Assembly (NCBI GenBank): GCA_020025595.1
Contig: JAHHRV010000004.1
Location: 62,001 to 126,000 of the forward strand
From: Oscillospiraceae bacterium
Lineage (GTDB): Bacteria > Bacillota > Clostridia > Oscillospirales > Oscillospiraceae
Reading direction: 5' to 3'
Length of the DNA: 64,000 bases
Part shown: in pieces, positions 16,886 through 24,265 of the stretch
Layout: each line of letters begins with the position of its first letter
Position numbering within the stretch: the stretch's first letter is position 1
Made by a program: the position numbers and the translations under genes
The notes under the pieces: generated by a model
Seen by the model: the letters and a program-made list of their open reading frames with translations, nothing else
Database searches by the model: none
What the model was told of the DNA's origin: nothing

Positions 16886-18370
16886 TCAGATGCCGAGATG
16901 ATCCTTGACGATCTGATTCATGTTCCAGGACACCCAGGCACTGGTGTTGTAATAGTTATTGATATCCTCGTCAGCTCCGTTTGTAGTAGACTTGCGGAAG
17001 CCAGCCTGCATCTTGTTGGTCAGGCAGATGAAGATATAGTTATTGTCGGGGTCGGCAAACACGGTAGTGCCGGTGAAACCATCATGTCCAAAGACATTTT
17101 CAGTAGCACTTACACCCATCCAGCTCTGGTCCAGCTTGAAGCCGTAGCCAAATTCCTCGGACAGTGCGGGCTTACCTTCCTTGTCGGTGTGATTTTCCTG
17201 ATAAGTTGTGTGTCTGGTGGTAAACAGCTTCACAGTTTCGGGGCTGTAGATCCGGACGCCATTGTATTCGCCGCCGTTTAGCATGCACTGCAACAGGATT
17301 CCCAGATCATGTGCAGTAGAGTACAGACCAGCGTGACCGGCTACACCCTTGCCACCCATACCGGCGTTGCCGTCGTTGACCTCGCCGATCAGAGTGTAAT
17401 CTCTCCAACCGTCAAAGGAGGCAAATGCCTGAGCATCCTTGGTACAGTCATAGCCGCAGCCTTCCCAGTTGGTTTCGTCAACCATTCTGTACTCATAGGG
17501 ATTGCCCAGAGAGGTTGCTGCAATCTGTTCCTTGGTAAAACCGTTGTCCAGAGGCTTATAAGTGGTAGAGGTCATGCCTAAAGGCTCGTAAATGTTCTCC
17601 TTGGCGAAAACATCCATATCTTGGCCGCTGACGGCCTCTACGATGAATCCCAAAGTCATGAAGGAGAAGTCAGAATACTTGGGCTCAGAACCGTCGGTCT
17701 TGTACTCAGGGTTCAGCTCCAGATTCTTGATGAACTCCAGCTGCTCTTCCTTGGAATCGCAATACAGGAAGGTGGGTGCCCACTGGGGCAGGCCGGATGA
17801 GTGGGTCAGCAGCTGAGCGATAGTGATGTCACCCTTGCCGTTGGCCTCAAAGCCGGGCAGATAGGTGGCAACCTTGTCGTCCACACTGATCTCACCCCGA
17901 TCAACCAGAACCATGATGGACTGGGTCGTTGCCATAACCTTGGTTACGGATGCCAGGTCAAACAGGGTATCGGTGGTCATCTCGCGGGGATGCTCGGTCT
18001 TTACATATACAGGATTTGCATAGGTGGAACCCTCTGCTGTATAGTCAGCATCAAAGTAATGGGCATATCCGTAGGCGTTCTCAAAAACTACCTCACCGTC
18101 TTTGATTGCCAGGACAACTGCGCCCATGCCCTCGTTACCCTTGGGGTAACCAGCTTCGGTCTTCAGCAGTGTATCCAGCTGATCGTTCCAGTAGCTGTCC
18201 ATCTGCTCCTGCAGCGACAGCTGAGGTGCAGTAGTTTCGGTGGCTGCACCGGTTGTCGATTCGACAGTCGCTGCAGTTGTGGATGCGGCAGTTTCTGCAG
18301 GAGTGTTAGATGTACATCCAGCAAGCGTCATCATGCTTGCAGCTAACAAAAGGGCAATTGCTTTTTTCAT
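16886..18370 (-). CDS. Secreted lipoprotein serine hydrolase (class C beta-lactamase/esterase fold)
   Basis: 494 aa. A lipoprotein signal peptide ends in the lipobox MTLAGC (Cys about residue 19), followed by a Thr/Ala-rich linker to about residue 50. The catalytic domain has ASVTK (SxxK), KYSDFSF (the Y-S-D form of the YxN motif) and FGHDGFTG (HxG), so it is an acylating serine hydrolase of the COG1680 type, seen in esterases, D-amino-acid amidases and low-molecular-weight PBPs. It is anchored outside the cell. It has a good SD (AGGAGG) and sits between yhfY and yhfU. It is not part of the Escherichia coli operon, so it may release the substrate taken up by YhfT. Confidence 0.87.
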   Translation of the reverse strand: MKKAIALLLAASMMTLAGCTSNTPAETAASTTAATVESTTGAATETTAPQLSLQEQMDSYWNDQLDTLLKTEAGYPKGNEGMGAVVLAIKDGEVVFENAYGYAHYFDADYTAEGSTYANPVYVKTEHPREMTTDTLFDLASVTKVMATTQSIMVLVDRGEISVDDKVATYLPGFEANGKGDITIAQLLTHSSGLPQWAPTFLYCDSKEEQLEFIKNLELNPEYKTDGSEPKYSDFSFMTLGFIVEAVSGQDMDVFAKENIYEPLGMTSTTYKPLDNGFTKEQIAATSLGNPYEYRMVDETNWEGCGYDCTKDAQAFASFDGWRDYTLIGEVNDGNAGMGGKGVAGHAGLYSTAHDLGILLQCMLNGGEYNGVRIYSPETVKLFTTRHTTYQENHTDKEGKPALSEEFGYGFKLDQSWMGVSATENVFGHDGFTGTTVFADPDNNYIFICLTNKMQAGFRKSTTNGADEDINNYYNTSAWVSWNMNQIVKDHLGI

Positions 18371-18473
18371 GTTTTCCTCCTAAATATTGTGTGTTTAATT
18401 ATTTATACAGGTCCCGATCTCCCTGGATATTGCCACAGGACTTGCATAATCTGTATCCATACAGCCGGACCCG

Positions 18474-18821
18474 TTACGGCTCCAGCATGCTGCAAATGTG
18501 CAGCAAAATGAACTTGCTTTCGCTTTCCGGGAAATCAATGGGGCAGAAAGACAGCATCTTGTTGCGGAACGCCTCTGCATCAGCAAATTCGGGGGTTTCT
18601 GCAATCTGCTGCCAGCATTCCTCGTCCATCATATCCACGATCTCACCCTTTTTGATGCGCTCCAAAGCCATCGCCAGATGTGTGGTGAACATGGTAGCAT
18701 GATCCATATCAATGTTTGGATAATCTGCTGCCATCATATCAATAACACCATTCATAAACTGGGCGGTATCCTCACCGATCACGCCTCCGTTTTGCATAAT
18801 TTGAATTCTCTGCTTGAGCAT
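18474..18821 (-). CDS. yhfY: PRD-domain protein (YhfY)
   Basis: 115 aa from ATG 18821, preceded by AAGGAGG. It has the helical PTS-regulation-domain pattern: Glu/Ile-rich first helix, FTTHLAMALERIKKGE with the conserved His, and a second SKFILLHICSML segment. Stand-alone PRDs of this family bind or respond to phosphotransferase signals; no HTH is present. It follows yhfZ by 35 bp, so the two probably form the regulatory unit of the cluster. Confidence 0.85.
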   Translation of the reverse strand: MLKQRIQIMQNGGVIGEDTAQFMNGVIDMMAADYPNIDMDHATMFTTHLAMALERIKKGEIVDMMDEECWQQIAETPEFADAEAFRNKMLSFCPIDFPESESKFILLHICSMLEP

Positions 18822-18856
18822 ATTGTCCTCCTTGGTAGACAGAAATGAAATATAAA

Positions 18857-19777
18857 TCAATAATCGACATCAATCAGTCCCTGCTGAACGCTGGACTGAA
18901 TTTGACGGATTTTTTGCACATCAAGGCACTGGCGCAGCACCTGAGCAAGGGCCTCTTCGTCCTTTCGAACCACCACCACTGCAGAAGAGAAGCGGCTGAC
19001 ATCCACAATGTCGTCCAGCGGAACCACATTCAGTCCCTGATAGCCGGACTCCAGAATTTCGTCCAGGTTCCACACACCGGCATCGATATCGCCGGACAAT
19101 ATGGATGCCACGATCTGGTGCGCACGCATCTGCACCATTTCCACATCCGGTACATTGGAACAGATCATCTCGGTAATATGACGATGGTCAACAGATGCCC
19201 GGTCATAGGCCACCCGCATGCCGCTGGCGATTCCCTTTGCATTGGGGTCTCGCAGTACCAAAACATGCTTGCTCAGGTATGACCCCGGGCCCAGGTCTGC
19301 GATGATCTGCACTTCCTCATGCCCGCGGATCGCATCCTCAGCAGCATAGCGGCTGCACACGATAAACTGGCACACACCGGAAGAAATCAAGCGAAGACGG
19401 CTCTCTGCGCCTCGTGCATACACCAGGTTGAACGCAAAAGGTTCAAACACATGAAACAGCGCCGTTGCAAGGCCCTGATAGCAAATGGAGTAAGGAAGCG
19501 GCATAGCGCCCAGCAGTTCTTTGTTAAAAGAACATTCCTGCAACCGCCGGTAATTCAGACTCTCAATATAAGTGCCCATATGCCCCCGGCTGACAAGTTC
19601 GATTGCTCCGCTGTCTTTCAGGTAGTTCAGACTGTTCTGGACCGTGCCTCTGGAGACTTTCATAAGCTCCTGATACTCAGATATTGAAGGAATCCGATCC
19701 CCAACCTTTCTGCCCAGGAGATCCTGTGCCAGCCAATTTACAGCGATGCCAATTTTCTGATACAGCAAATCACTCAT
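18857..19777 (-). CDS. yhfZ: GntR-like transcriptional regulator with substrate-binding domain (YhfZ)
   Basis: 306 aa (Escherichia coli YhfZ about 301). Residues ~10-75 form a winged HTH (SISEYQELMKVSRGTVQNSLNYLKDSGAIEL). The remainder resembles a periplasmic-binding-protein-like effector domain (ICYQGLATALF..., VAYDRASVDHRHITEM..., MRAHQIVASILSGDIDAGVWN). It is the first gene of the cluster and has a promoter with a palindrome just downstream, so it most likely controls its own operon in response to the pathway substrate. Confidence 0.87.
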   Translation of the reverse strand: MSDLLYQKIGIAVNWLAQDLLGRKVGDRIPSISEYQELMKVSRGTVQNSLNYLKDSGAIELVSRGHMGTYIESLNYRRLQECSFNKELLGAMPLPYSICYQGLATALFHVFEPFAFNLVYARGAESRLRLISSGVCQFIVCSRYAAEDAIRGHEEVQIIADLGPGSYLSKHVLVLRDPNAKGIASGMRVAYDRASVDHRHITEMICSNVPDVEMVQMRAHQIVASILSGDIDAGVWNLDEILESGYQGLNVVPLDDIVDVSRFSSAVVVVRKDEEALAQVLRQCLDVQKIRQIQSSVQQGLIDVDY

Positions 19778-19836
19778 AATTTCACCCTGCCTTCAAAACA
19801 ATCTCTGCTTGTGTAGGAACCAATTGCCGTTGTGAA

Positions 19837-19854
19837 TATACAAAATGTTGTACA
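19837..19854 (-). promoter_or_regulatory. Palindromic operator in front of yhfZ
   Basis: Minus strand TGTACAACATTTTGTATA: arms TGTACAA/TTGTATA match at 6 of 7 positions around a CATT centre. It lies about 14 bp downstream of the -10, where a bound repressor would block transcription. It is the likely YhfZ site. Confidence 0.55.
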
Positions 19855-19867
19855 TTGATCTATAAAT

Positions 19868-19896
19868 AGTTTATTACGATTCCAGTTAGATGTCAA
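19868..19896 (-). promoter_or_regulatory. SigA-type promoter of the yhf operon
   Basis: TTGACA, 17-bp spacer, TAAACT on the minus strand, about 90 bp before the yhfZ start. It is the only good promoter found upstream of the nine-gene cluster. Confidence 0.75.
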
Positions 19897-19959
19897 GTCA
19901 TCTGCTGTCGATTTGTTAAGAACACAGAATTCCCCTGTCGGATTTTGTGGATAATACCA

Positions 19960-20150
19960 ATGATTCAGAATTGCTGTACGGCTCTTCAAAGAATTTTTTC
20001 TGAACCAGCGCCGAGGGGGGTGGCACTTCGTGCAGGATCATCTATTAAAAAGAAGGGTTTTGTCAGAAACCTAAAATCTCCCTTTCCCAAAATAATCGGG
20101 AAAGGGAGATTCTTCCACAGATCAATAACAGTCTGTGGAAAAAGAACCAT
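19960..20150. other. Gene-free region with strong hairpins between yhfZ and the tRNA genes
   Basis: No credible ORF. Three structures are visible: GCAC-TTC-GTGC within a G-rich segment near 20024-20034; a perfect 14-bp stem AATCTCCCTTTCCC/GGGAAAGGGAGATT (20079-20115); and CCACAGA/TCTGTGG (about 20116-20139). Neither strand has a clear U-tract after the 14-bp stem. It could be the 3' part of a small RNA or a boundary element. I do not recognise a known RNA family. Confidence 0.4.
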
Positions 20151-20192
20151 GCGATCAGATCAGCAGCTGCGCATTTTTCATTGATATAAAAC

Positions 20193-20224
20193 AAAAAACT
20201 CCGATGCAAAGCATCGGAGTTTTT
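20193..20224. terminator. Terminator of the tRNA operon
   Basis: ACTCCGATGC-AAA-GCATCGGAGT, a 10-bp stem flanked by A6 and T4 runs. On the minus strand it ends transcription a few bases after tRNA-Glu. Confidence 0.88.
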
Positions 20225-20228
20225 CTTT

Positions 20229-20303
20229 TGGTGACCCGTACGGGAATCGAACCCATGTTACCGCCGTGAAAGGGCGGTGTCTTAACCGCTTGACCAACGG
20301 GCC
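20229..20303 (-). tRNA. tRNA-Glu (UUC)
   Basis: 75 nt including an encoded CCA. Acceptor GGCCCGT/ACGGGTC, anticodon stem CCGCC/GGCGG around the loop CTTTCAC with anticodon TTC, and T arm GGGTTCGAATCCC. It begins on the base directly after the CCA of tRNA-Met. Confidence 0.95.
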
Positions 20304-20379
20304 TGGTAGCGGCAATCTGATTCGAACAGATGACATACCGGGTATGAACCGGGTACTCTACCAGCTGAGTTATGCCGCC
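20304..20379 (-). tRNA. tRNA-Met (CAU), elongator type
   Basis: 76 nt including an encoded CCA. Acceptor GGCGGCA/TGCCGCT with a G1-U72 pair, D stem ACTC/GAGT, loop TTCATAC with anticodon CAT, T arm ATCTG-TTCGAAT-CAGAT. The paired 1-72 position argues against an initiator tRNA. Pair 27-43 is a C-U mismatch. A lysidine-modified Ile tRNA with CAT cannot be fully excluded. Confidence 0.9.
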
Positions 20380-20423
20380 ATTTGTGGTCAATTGACTTCG
20401 GGATTTCCGAAATCAGCTTCATT

Positions 20424-20452
20424 ATTATATCCAATGATTCTTTATTTGTCAA
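20424..20452 (-). promoter_or_regulatory. Consensus promoter of the tRNA operon
   Basis: Perfect TTGACA, 17-bp spacer and TATAAT on the minus strand, 45 bp before tRNA-Met. A full consensus is usual for stable RNA genes. Confidence 0.92.
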
Positions 20453-20510
20453 GAAGTTTTTTAAATTTTTTTGGTTATAATCCAGATATCTTATTTGGGG
20501 AGTGATTGGA

Positions 20511-20924
20511 ATGGACATTAAGAAGGATTCGATCCTGTTCATCATCGGCGGCAGCAGCTATGTAGGCGTAGAACTGCTGTTTCGGGGGTACAGCCACGGC
20601 ACCATGTTTATTCTGGGCGGTCTGTGCTTTTTGCTGATTGGCTATCTGGGGCGGATGAAGCACCGGCCCAGCCTTCCGGTGCAGATGCTTCTGGGGGCCG
20701 CCATCTGCACCGTGGGAGAACTGATTTTCGGACTGATTTTCAATCAGAACTACACGATCTGGGACTATCGGCACCAGCCGGGGAACTTTCTGGGGCAGAT
20801 CTGTCCCGTGTTCACCCTGCTGTGGATTCCCCTCAGTTTTCTGGCAATTCTGGTCTTTGACTGGTTCGACGAAAAGCTGAGCCTTGCTCATCAGGCGTTC
20901 TCCCGTAAACGGCAGCTTTCCTGA
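20511..20924 (+). CDS. Small four-helix membrane protein, putative ABC-type permease family (COG4905-like)
   Basis: 137 aa. ATG 20511 has GGGGAG 8 bases upstream. Four hydrophobic segments are seen (about 9-25, 32-46, 56-78, 100-120). The segment GELIFGLIFN followed by IWDYRHQPGNFLGQICPVFTLLW is the hallmark of a small integral-membrane family often annotated as putative ABC transporter permease or CmpB. Its role is not established. It stands alone before a terminator. Confidence 0.75.
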   Translation: MDIKKDSILFIIGGSSYVGVELLFRGYSHGTMFILGGLCFLLIGYLGRMKHRPSLPVQMLLGAAICTVGELIFGLIFNQNYTIWDYRHQPGNFLGQICPVFTLLWIPLSFLAILVFDWFDEKLSLAHQAFSRKRQLS

Positions 20925-20925
20925 C

Positions 20926-20960
20926 AAAAAATCCCGGTGTGATGTCACATCGGGATTTTT
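20926..20960. terminator. Bidirectional terminator
   Basis: ATCCCGGTGTGA/TCACATCGGGAT (one G-T pair) flanked by A5 and T5. It serves the small membrane gene on the plus strand and the convergent XRE/membrane-protein operon. Confidence 0.88.
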
Positions 20961-20965
20961 CCATA

Positions 20966-21439
20966 TTATTCTTCGTTTTCGTCCAGTTCTGCCTGCTTTT
21001 CCATCTGATTCTTACGCTTTTTGTAAAATCCAGTCGTAACGGTCAGGATTGCGAAGCACGGAATGAATACAAATATAAACATAAATACAAAGGTGGCAAC
21101 AGAACCTGCCAGCTTGTGATAATTGCGATAGCTGGTGACAAACCACATCAGCCCTACCACGCCGCCTGCCACTGCGCTGACCAGAAGATTGGTCGATGCA
21201 TTGGGCTTCAGCTTCCGGTCCCAAATGCCGTTTCGGATGCACGCAATACTGATATACAGGCTCAGGGGAATCAGCACAAAGCATTCTCCGGCAATGCTGC
21301 GAAAATCGCCGCTGTCCATGACGGTCTGAATCACGATAGCCGCAACCAGTCCCCAAAAGGCAAGCCAACAGCCGTTGTGTTCGATTTTCAGCAGCTTCAT
21401 TTCCTGCATTTCATCTAAATTGCTTTTATTCTTCTTCAT
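20966..21439 (-). CDS. Four-helix membrane protein partner of an XRE regulator (DUF6773-like)
   Basis: 157 aa. The third of three clustered in-frame Met codons (21439) is preferred because GGGAGG lies 9 bases before it. A basic N-terminus is followed by membrane segments at about 30-48, 58-75, 90-108 and 118-140, then a charged tail (KKRKNQMEKQAELDENEE). It overlaps the XRE gene by 14 bp. Such HTH-plus-membrane pairs are common in Clostridia; function unknown. Confidence 0.75.
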   Translation of the reverse strand: MKKNKSNLDEMQEMKLLKIEHNGCWLAFWGLVAAIVIQTVMDSGDFRSIAGECFVLIPLSLYISIACIRNGIWDRKLKPNASTNLLVSAVAGGVVGLMWFVTSYRNYHKLAGSVATFVFMFIFVFIPCFAILTVTTGFYKKRKNQMEKQAELDENEE

Positions 21440-21641
21440 TCTCATCATCCTCCCAGAACAGATTATCCAGGCTTTTTTCCAAAACCCGGCAGATTTTACG
21501 GCACAGCTTGATGGTGGGGTTATACTCCCCTTTTTCGATGGCGTTTATGGTCTGGCGGGAGACTCCCACCGCATCGGCAAGCTCCTTCTGCGTCAGATCC
21601 TTTTCCGCCCGTGCGACTTTGATTGCAAGATTCTTTGGCAT
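21426..21641 (-). CDS. XRE-family helix-turn-helix regulator
   Basis: 71 aa, essentially one HTH_3 domain: VARAEKDLTQKELADAVGVSRQTINAIEKGEYNPT, the compact YozG/PlcR-like type, with an acidic tail. AAGGAGG precedes the ATG. It probably represses its own two-gene operon. Confidence 0.92.
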   Translation of the reverse strand: MPKNLAIKVARAEKDLTQKELADAVGVSRQTINAIEKGEYNPTIKLCRKICRVLEKSLDNLFWEDDENEEE

Positions 21642-21666
21642 TGCGCTGCCTCCTTTCGATGGAGCT

Positions 21667-21695
21667 ATCCTATCATTTATTTTACTTTATGTCAA
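21667..21695 (-). promoter_or_regulatory. SigA-type promoter of the XRE operon
   Basis: TTGACA, 17-bp spacer, TAGGAT on the minus strand, just upstream of the XRE ribosome site. Confidence 0.75.
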
Positions 21696-21744
21696 GTATA
21701 TATTACATAAGTTATGATAAATTTTACTATTCTTTTCCTGAAGG

Positions 21745-21784
21745 CAAAAAAACAGCCCCCGATCCAGATCCGATCAGGGGCTGC
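21745..21784 (-). terminator. Terminator of the ymfF-ymfH-lgt operon
   Basis: CAGCCCC...GGGGGCTG stem on the minus strand followed by T7, 37 bp after the last gene. Confidence 0.85.
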
Positions 21785-21820
21785 CGGCTATGTAATTTTC
21801 AATCTTTGCGTCAAAGGAAC

Positions 21821-22111
21821 TTATTCTGCATCGAGGTCCACAAAGTCTTCCTCAAAGGCATAACCTGCCACATCCTTGCGGCTTTTCAGCTCCTCGATGC
21901 GCTTGAGATAGCCCTCGATCCGGCGGCACTGGTCTGCAAATTCCAGACCTTCCGTTTCCTTGCCGGAGCGCTTTGCCTGAAAATACAGCTTTCCCAGAGC
22001 CTGATAGGCTTCCCTGATCTTCTGCTCCTGGGCAGCAACGCTCACATCCGTTGCCACGGAGTCTGCTGCACGCTTGGCAGCTGCGCCGATCTTGTCAAAG
22101 AACTCATTCAT
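21821..22111 (-). CDS. Small coiled-coil protein of unknown function
   Basis: 96 aa from ATG 22111 with AAGGAGGAG upstream. It starts MNEFFDKIGAAAKRAADSV, an amphipathic helix. A long charged helix follows (EQKIREAYQALGKLYFQAK... and RRIEGYLKRIEELKSRKD) with heptad-like spacing, and an acidic C-terminus. Proteins of this kind sometimes carry a C-terminal zinc ribbon, but no Cys pairs are present here. It overlaps lgt by 8 bp, so it is cotranslated. Confidence 0.7.
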   Translation of the reverse strand: MNEFFDKIGAAAKRAADSVATDVSVAAQEQKIREAYQALGKLYFQAKRSGKETEGLEFADQCRRIEGYLKRIEELKSRKDVAGYAFEEDFVDLDAE

Positions 22112-22979
22112 GGTTGTCTCCTCCTTGTTCTGTCTCTTTCTGCGCCTGAGCCACCCGGTTGACAAAGAGCTTGTCCTTAGACGGGCGCTTCATGGCGAAA
22201 TAAACCAGTATAATCACTGCAACTGCGCAGCTTGCCGCTGCCAGCAGCTGGCTGACCCGGATGCCTGTGGAGCCGATATACAGGCTGTCGGTACGCAGTC
22301 CCTCGATCCAGGCTCTGCCCAGACCGTACCATGCAACATAGCCCAGGGCAATCTGTCCGTCGTATCTGCGGTGCTTGGAAGCAAAATGCAGCATAATGAA
22401 GCCTGCCAGATTCCACAACGATTCATACAGGAAGGTGGGGTGATGGTACTCAAAGGCCTGAGTTGCGGTGTTGAACAGGCCCATGCGCAGGAAGCAGTCA
22501 GTCTCAGCGCCGAAGGCCTCCCGGTTGAAGAAGTTGCCCCAGCGGCCCATGGCCTGGCCGATCAGGAAGCCCAGCGCAACCACATCAAGGACGGCTCCCA
22601 CGCTGATTTTTTTGCACTTGCAGTATACCAAAACACCCACAATGGCACCCAACACGCCGCCGTAGATGGCAAGGCCGCCCTCCCAGATGTACAGCACCGA
22701 GATGGGATTGTCTGCATACATAGGCCAGGAGAACGCACAGTAGTACGCTCTTGCGCACAGGATGGCGAAGGGGGTCACCCACAGCACACCGTCGAGAATC
22801 TGGTCTTCATTCAGGCCGAACTGCTTGGAGCGCTTCATGCCGTACATGGCCGCCAGAATCAGACCTGTTGCAATAATCAGGCCGTAAAAGTGGATGGTCA
22901 GCGGTCCAAGCTCCAGAATCCGCGGGGGATTCAGCTCCAGTCCCAGACCCGGGAATGAAATGGTTGTATAATGATACAT
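22104..22979 (-). CDS. lgt: Prolipoprotein diacylglyceryl transferase
   Basis: 291 aa membrane enzyme that attaches diacylglycerol from phosphatidylglycerol to the lipobox Cys of prolipoproteins. Signature GRWGNFFNREAFG (about 139-151) contains the essential Arg/Asn, and the H of IHFYGLIIATG is in the first conserved motif. Seven hydrophobic segments. Substrates in this window include the yhf-cluster hydrolase and the sugar-binding lipoprotein. It overlaps the ymfH stop by one base. Confidence 0.96.
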   Translation of the reverse strand: MYHYTTISFPGLGLELNPPRILELGPLTIHFYGLIIATGLILAAMYGMKRSKQFGLNEDQILDGVLWVTPFAILCARAYYCAFSWPMYADNPISVLYIWEGGLAIYGGVLGAIVGVLVYCKCKKISVGAVLDVVALGFLIGQAMGRWGNFFNREAFGAETDCFLRMGLFNTATQAFEYHHPTFLYESLWNLAGFIMLHFASKHRRYDGQIALGYVAWYGLGRAWIEGLRTDSLYIGSTGIRVSQLLAAASCAVAVIILVYFAMKRPSKDKLFVNRVAQAQKETEQGGDNHE

Positions 22980-24265
22980 CAGTTTTCCTCCTCTTGTTCG
23001 GGCGGGTCCACAATGGCGATGGCACAGCGGTCAGGCCGAATGTTTTCCTGCAAAAATCTGCGGACTTCCTCCGCTTCTACGGTTTCAAAGCTTTCCGGGA
23101 AACGGAAATAGTCATAATTTTCAAACTGGTATGCACACAGCCGGAAGCAGGTGGACTCAAAACTGTCCAGATCCTTCACCCGCCGGCCCATAAAGCTCTT
23201 TTTCATCCGGGCAAACTCGGTTTCGTCGATTCCGGTCTGTGCCAGGTGCTGCGCCTGACGAATGATGGCATCGCGAACCTTTTCCGGCTCGTCGCTGTCA
23301 CCGCCGCAGGTCAACATGGCGGTTCCCTCCACGGTTTCCACACCGCCGCCGAAGGAAGAATCGATGATGCCCTGCTCGTACATTTTCATATACAGCGAGG
23401 AAGATTCCCCGAAGAGCACCTCTGCGGCAAGCTCTGCCACGATCTCCCAGTGAGCAAATTTCTCCCCGGTCAGACCTGCCGGGCACTTAAATCCCAGCTG
23501 GAAGGTGGGCATAGACACATCCATCGTCCGTCTGGAAATAGCTTTCACGCAGCCCATCTGCTCATCTTCGCCCAGACTGGGGATTCCCACAGACTGCTCC
23601 TGCCGGGGCAGAATCTCTTCTGCCAGCTTTGCAACCGTCTCCGGCTCCACATCACCCACCACGCACAGCATCATGTTGGCAGGGGTGTAAAATGCCCGAT
23701 GACACTTTTCGAGAATCTCCGGTGTGATAGCCTGGATGCTCTCCACCGTTCCGGCAACGGGTACACGGATGGGGTGATGCTCGTAAAGATTCGCCGCCAG
23801 ATCCTCAAATACCTGAGAATCGGCACTGTCTGCGTACATCAGGATCTCCTGAGCGATGATTCCCCGCTCCTTTTCCACGGTCTCCTCCGTGAAATAGGGG
23901 GTAGAAACGAACTCCAGCAGCAATCTGAGGCTCTGCTCAAAATTCTCTGTACAGGTGAAATAGTAGGCGGTCATGTCATAGGTGGTAAATGCATTGGGAT
24001 TTGCACCCAGAGCCGCAAATTCTTCATTGATATCCCGCCCGGGCATATCGAACATCTTGTGCTCCAGATAGTGGGCCACGCCGCCGGGAGTGGTGATCTG
24101 CTCCCCGTCCAGAGTAAAGGTCGTGTGGATGGAGCCGTAATCTGTCATAAAATAGGCAGCTTTTCTGGTAAAGCCCTTTTTCGGCACCACGCAGATTTTG
24201 AGGCCGTTGCTCAGAGTCTGGCGGCAGACGGTTTCATCCAGCCGGGGATAATAGGTCTTGTTCAT
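22979..24265 (-). CDS. ymfH: M16 metallopeptidase, YmfH type (EF-P modification-associated)
   Basis: 428 aa from ATG 24265, which overlaps the ymfF stop (ATGA). The zinc motif HYLEH is in GGVAHYLEHKMFD (about residue 70), with the downstream Glu in the EKERGIIAQEI region. In Bacillus subtilis YmfF and YmfH are required for 5-aminopentanol modification of elongation factor P. YmfH is the subunit with a complete active site, and the YmfF partner lacks it, as in heterodimeric M16B proteases. Confidence 0.9.
   Translation of the reverse strand: MNKTYYPRLDETVCRQTLSNGLKICVVPKKGFTRKAAYFMTDYGSIHTTFTLDGEQITTPGGVAHYLEHKMFDMPGRDINEEFAALGANPNAFTTYDMTAYYFTCTENFEQSLRLLLEFVSTPYFTEETVEKERGIIAQEILMYADSADSQVFEDLAANLYEHHPIRVPVAGTVESIQAITPEILEKCHRAFYTPANMMLCVVGDVEPETVAKLAEEILPRQEQSVGIPSLGEDEQMGCVKAISRRTMDVSMPTFQLGFKCPAGLTGEKFAHWEIVAELAAEVLFGESSSLYMKMYEQGIIDSSFGGGVETVEGTAMLTCGGDSDEPEKVRDAIIRQAQHLAQTGIDETEFARMKKSFMGRRVKDLDSFESTCFRLCAYQFENYDYFRFPESFETVEAEEVRRFLQENIRPDRCAIAIVDPPEQEEEN

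Noticed and set aside
20010..20060. T-box-like GGGTGGCAC segment
   Set aside because: There is no stem I or specifier loop, no adjacent terminator with a U-tract in the right place, and no synthetase or amino-acid gene downstream.
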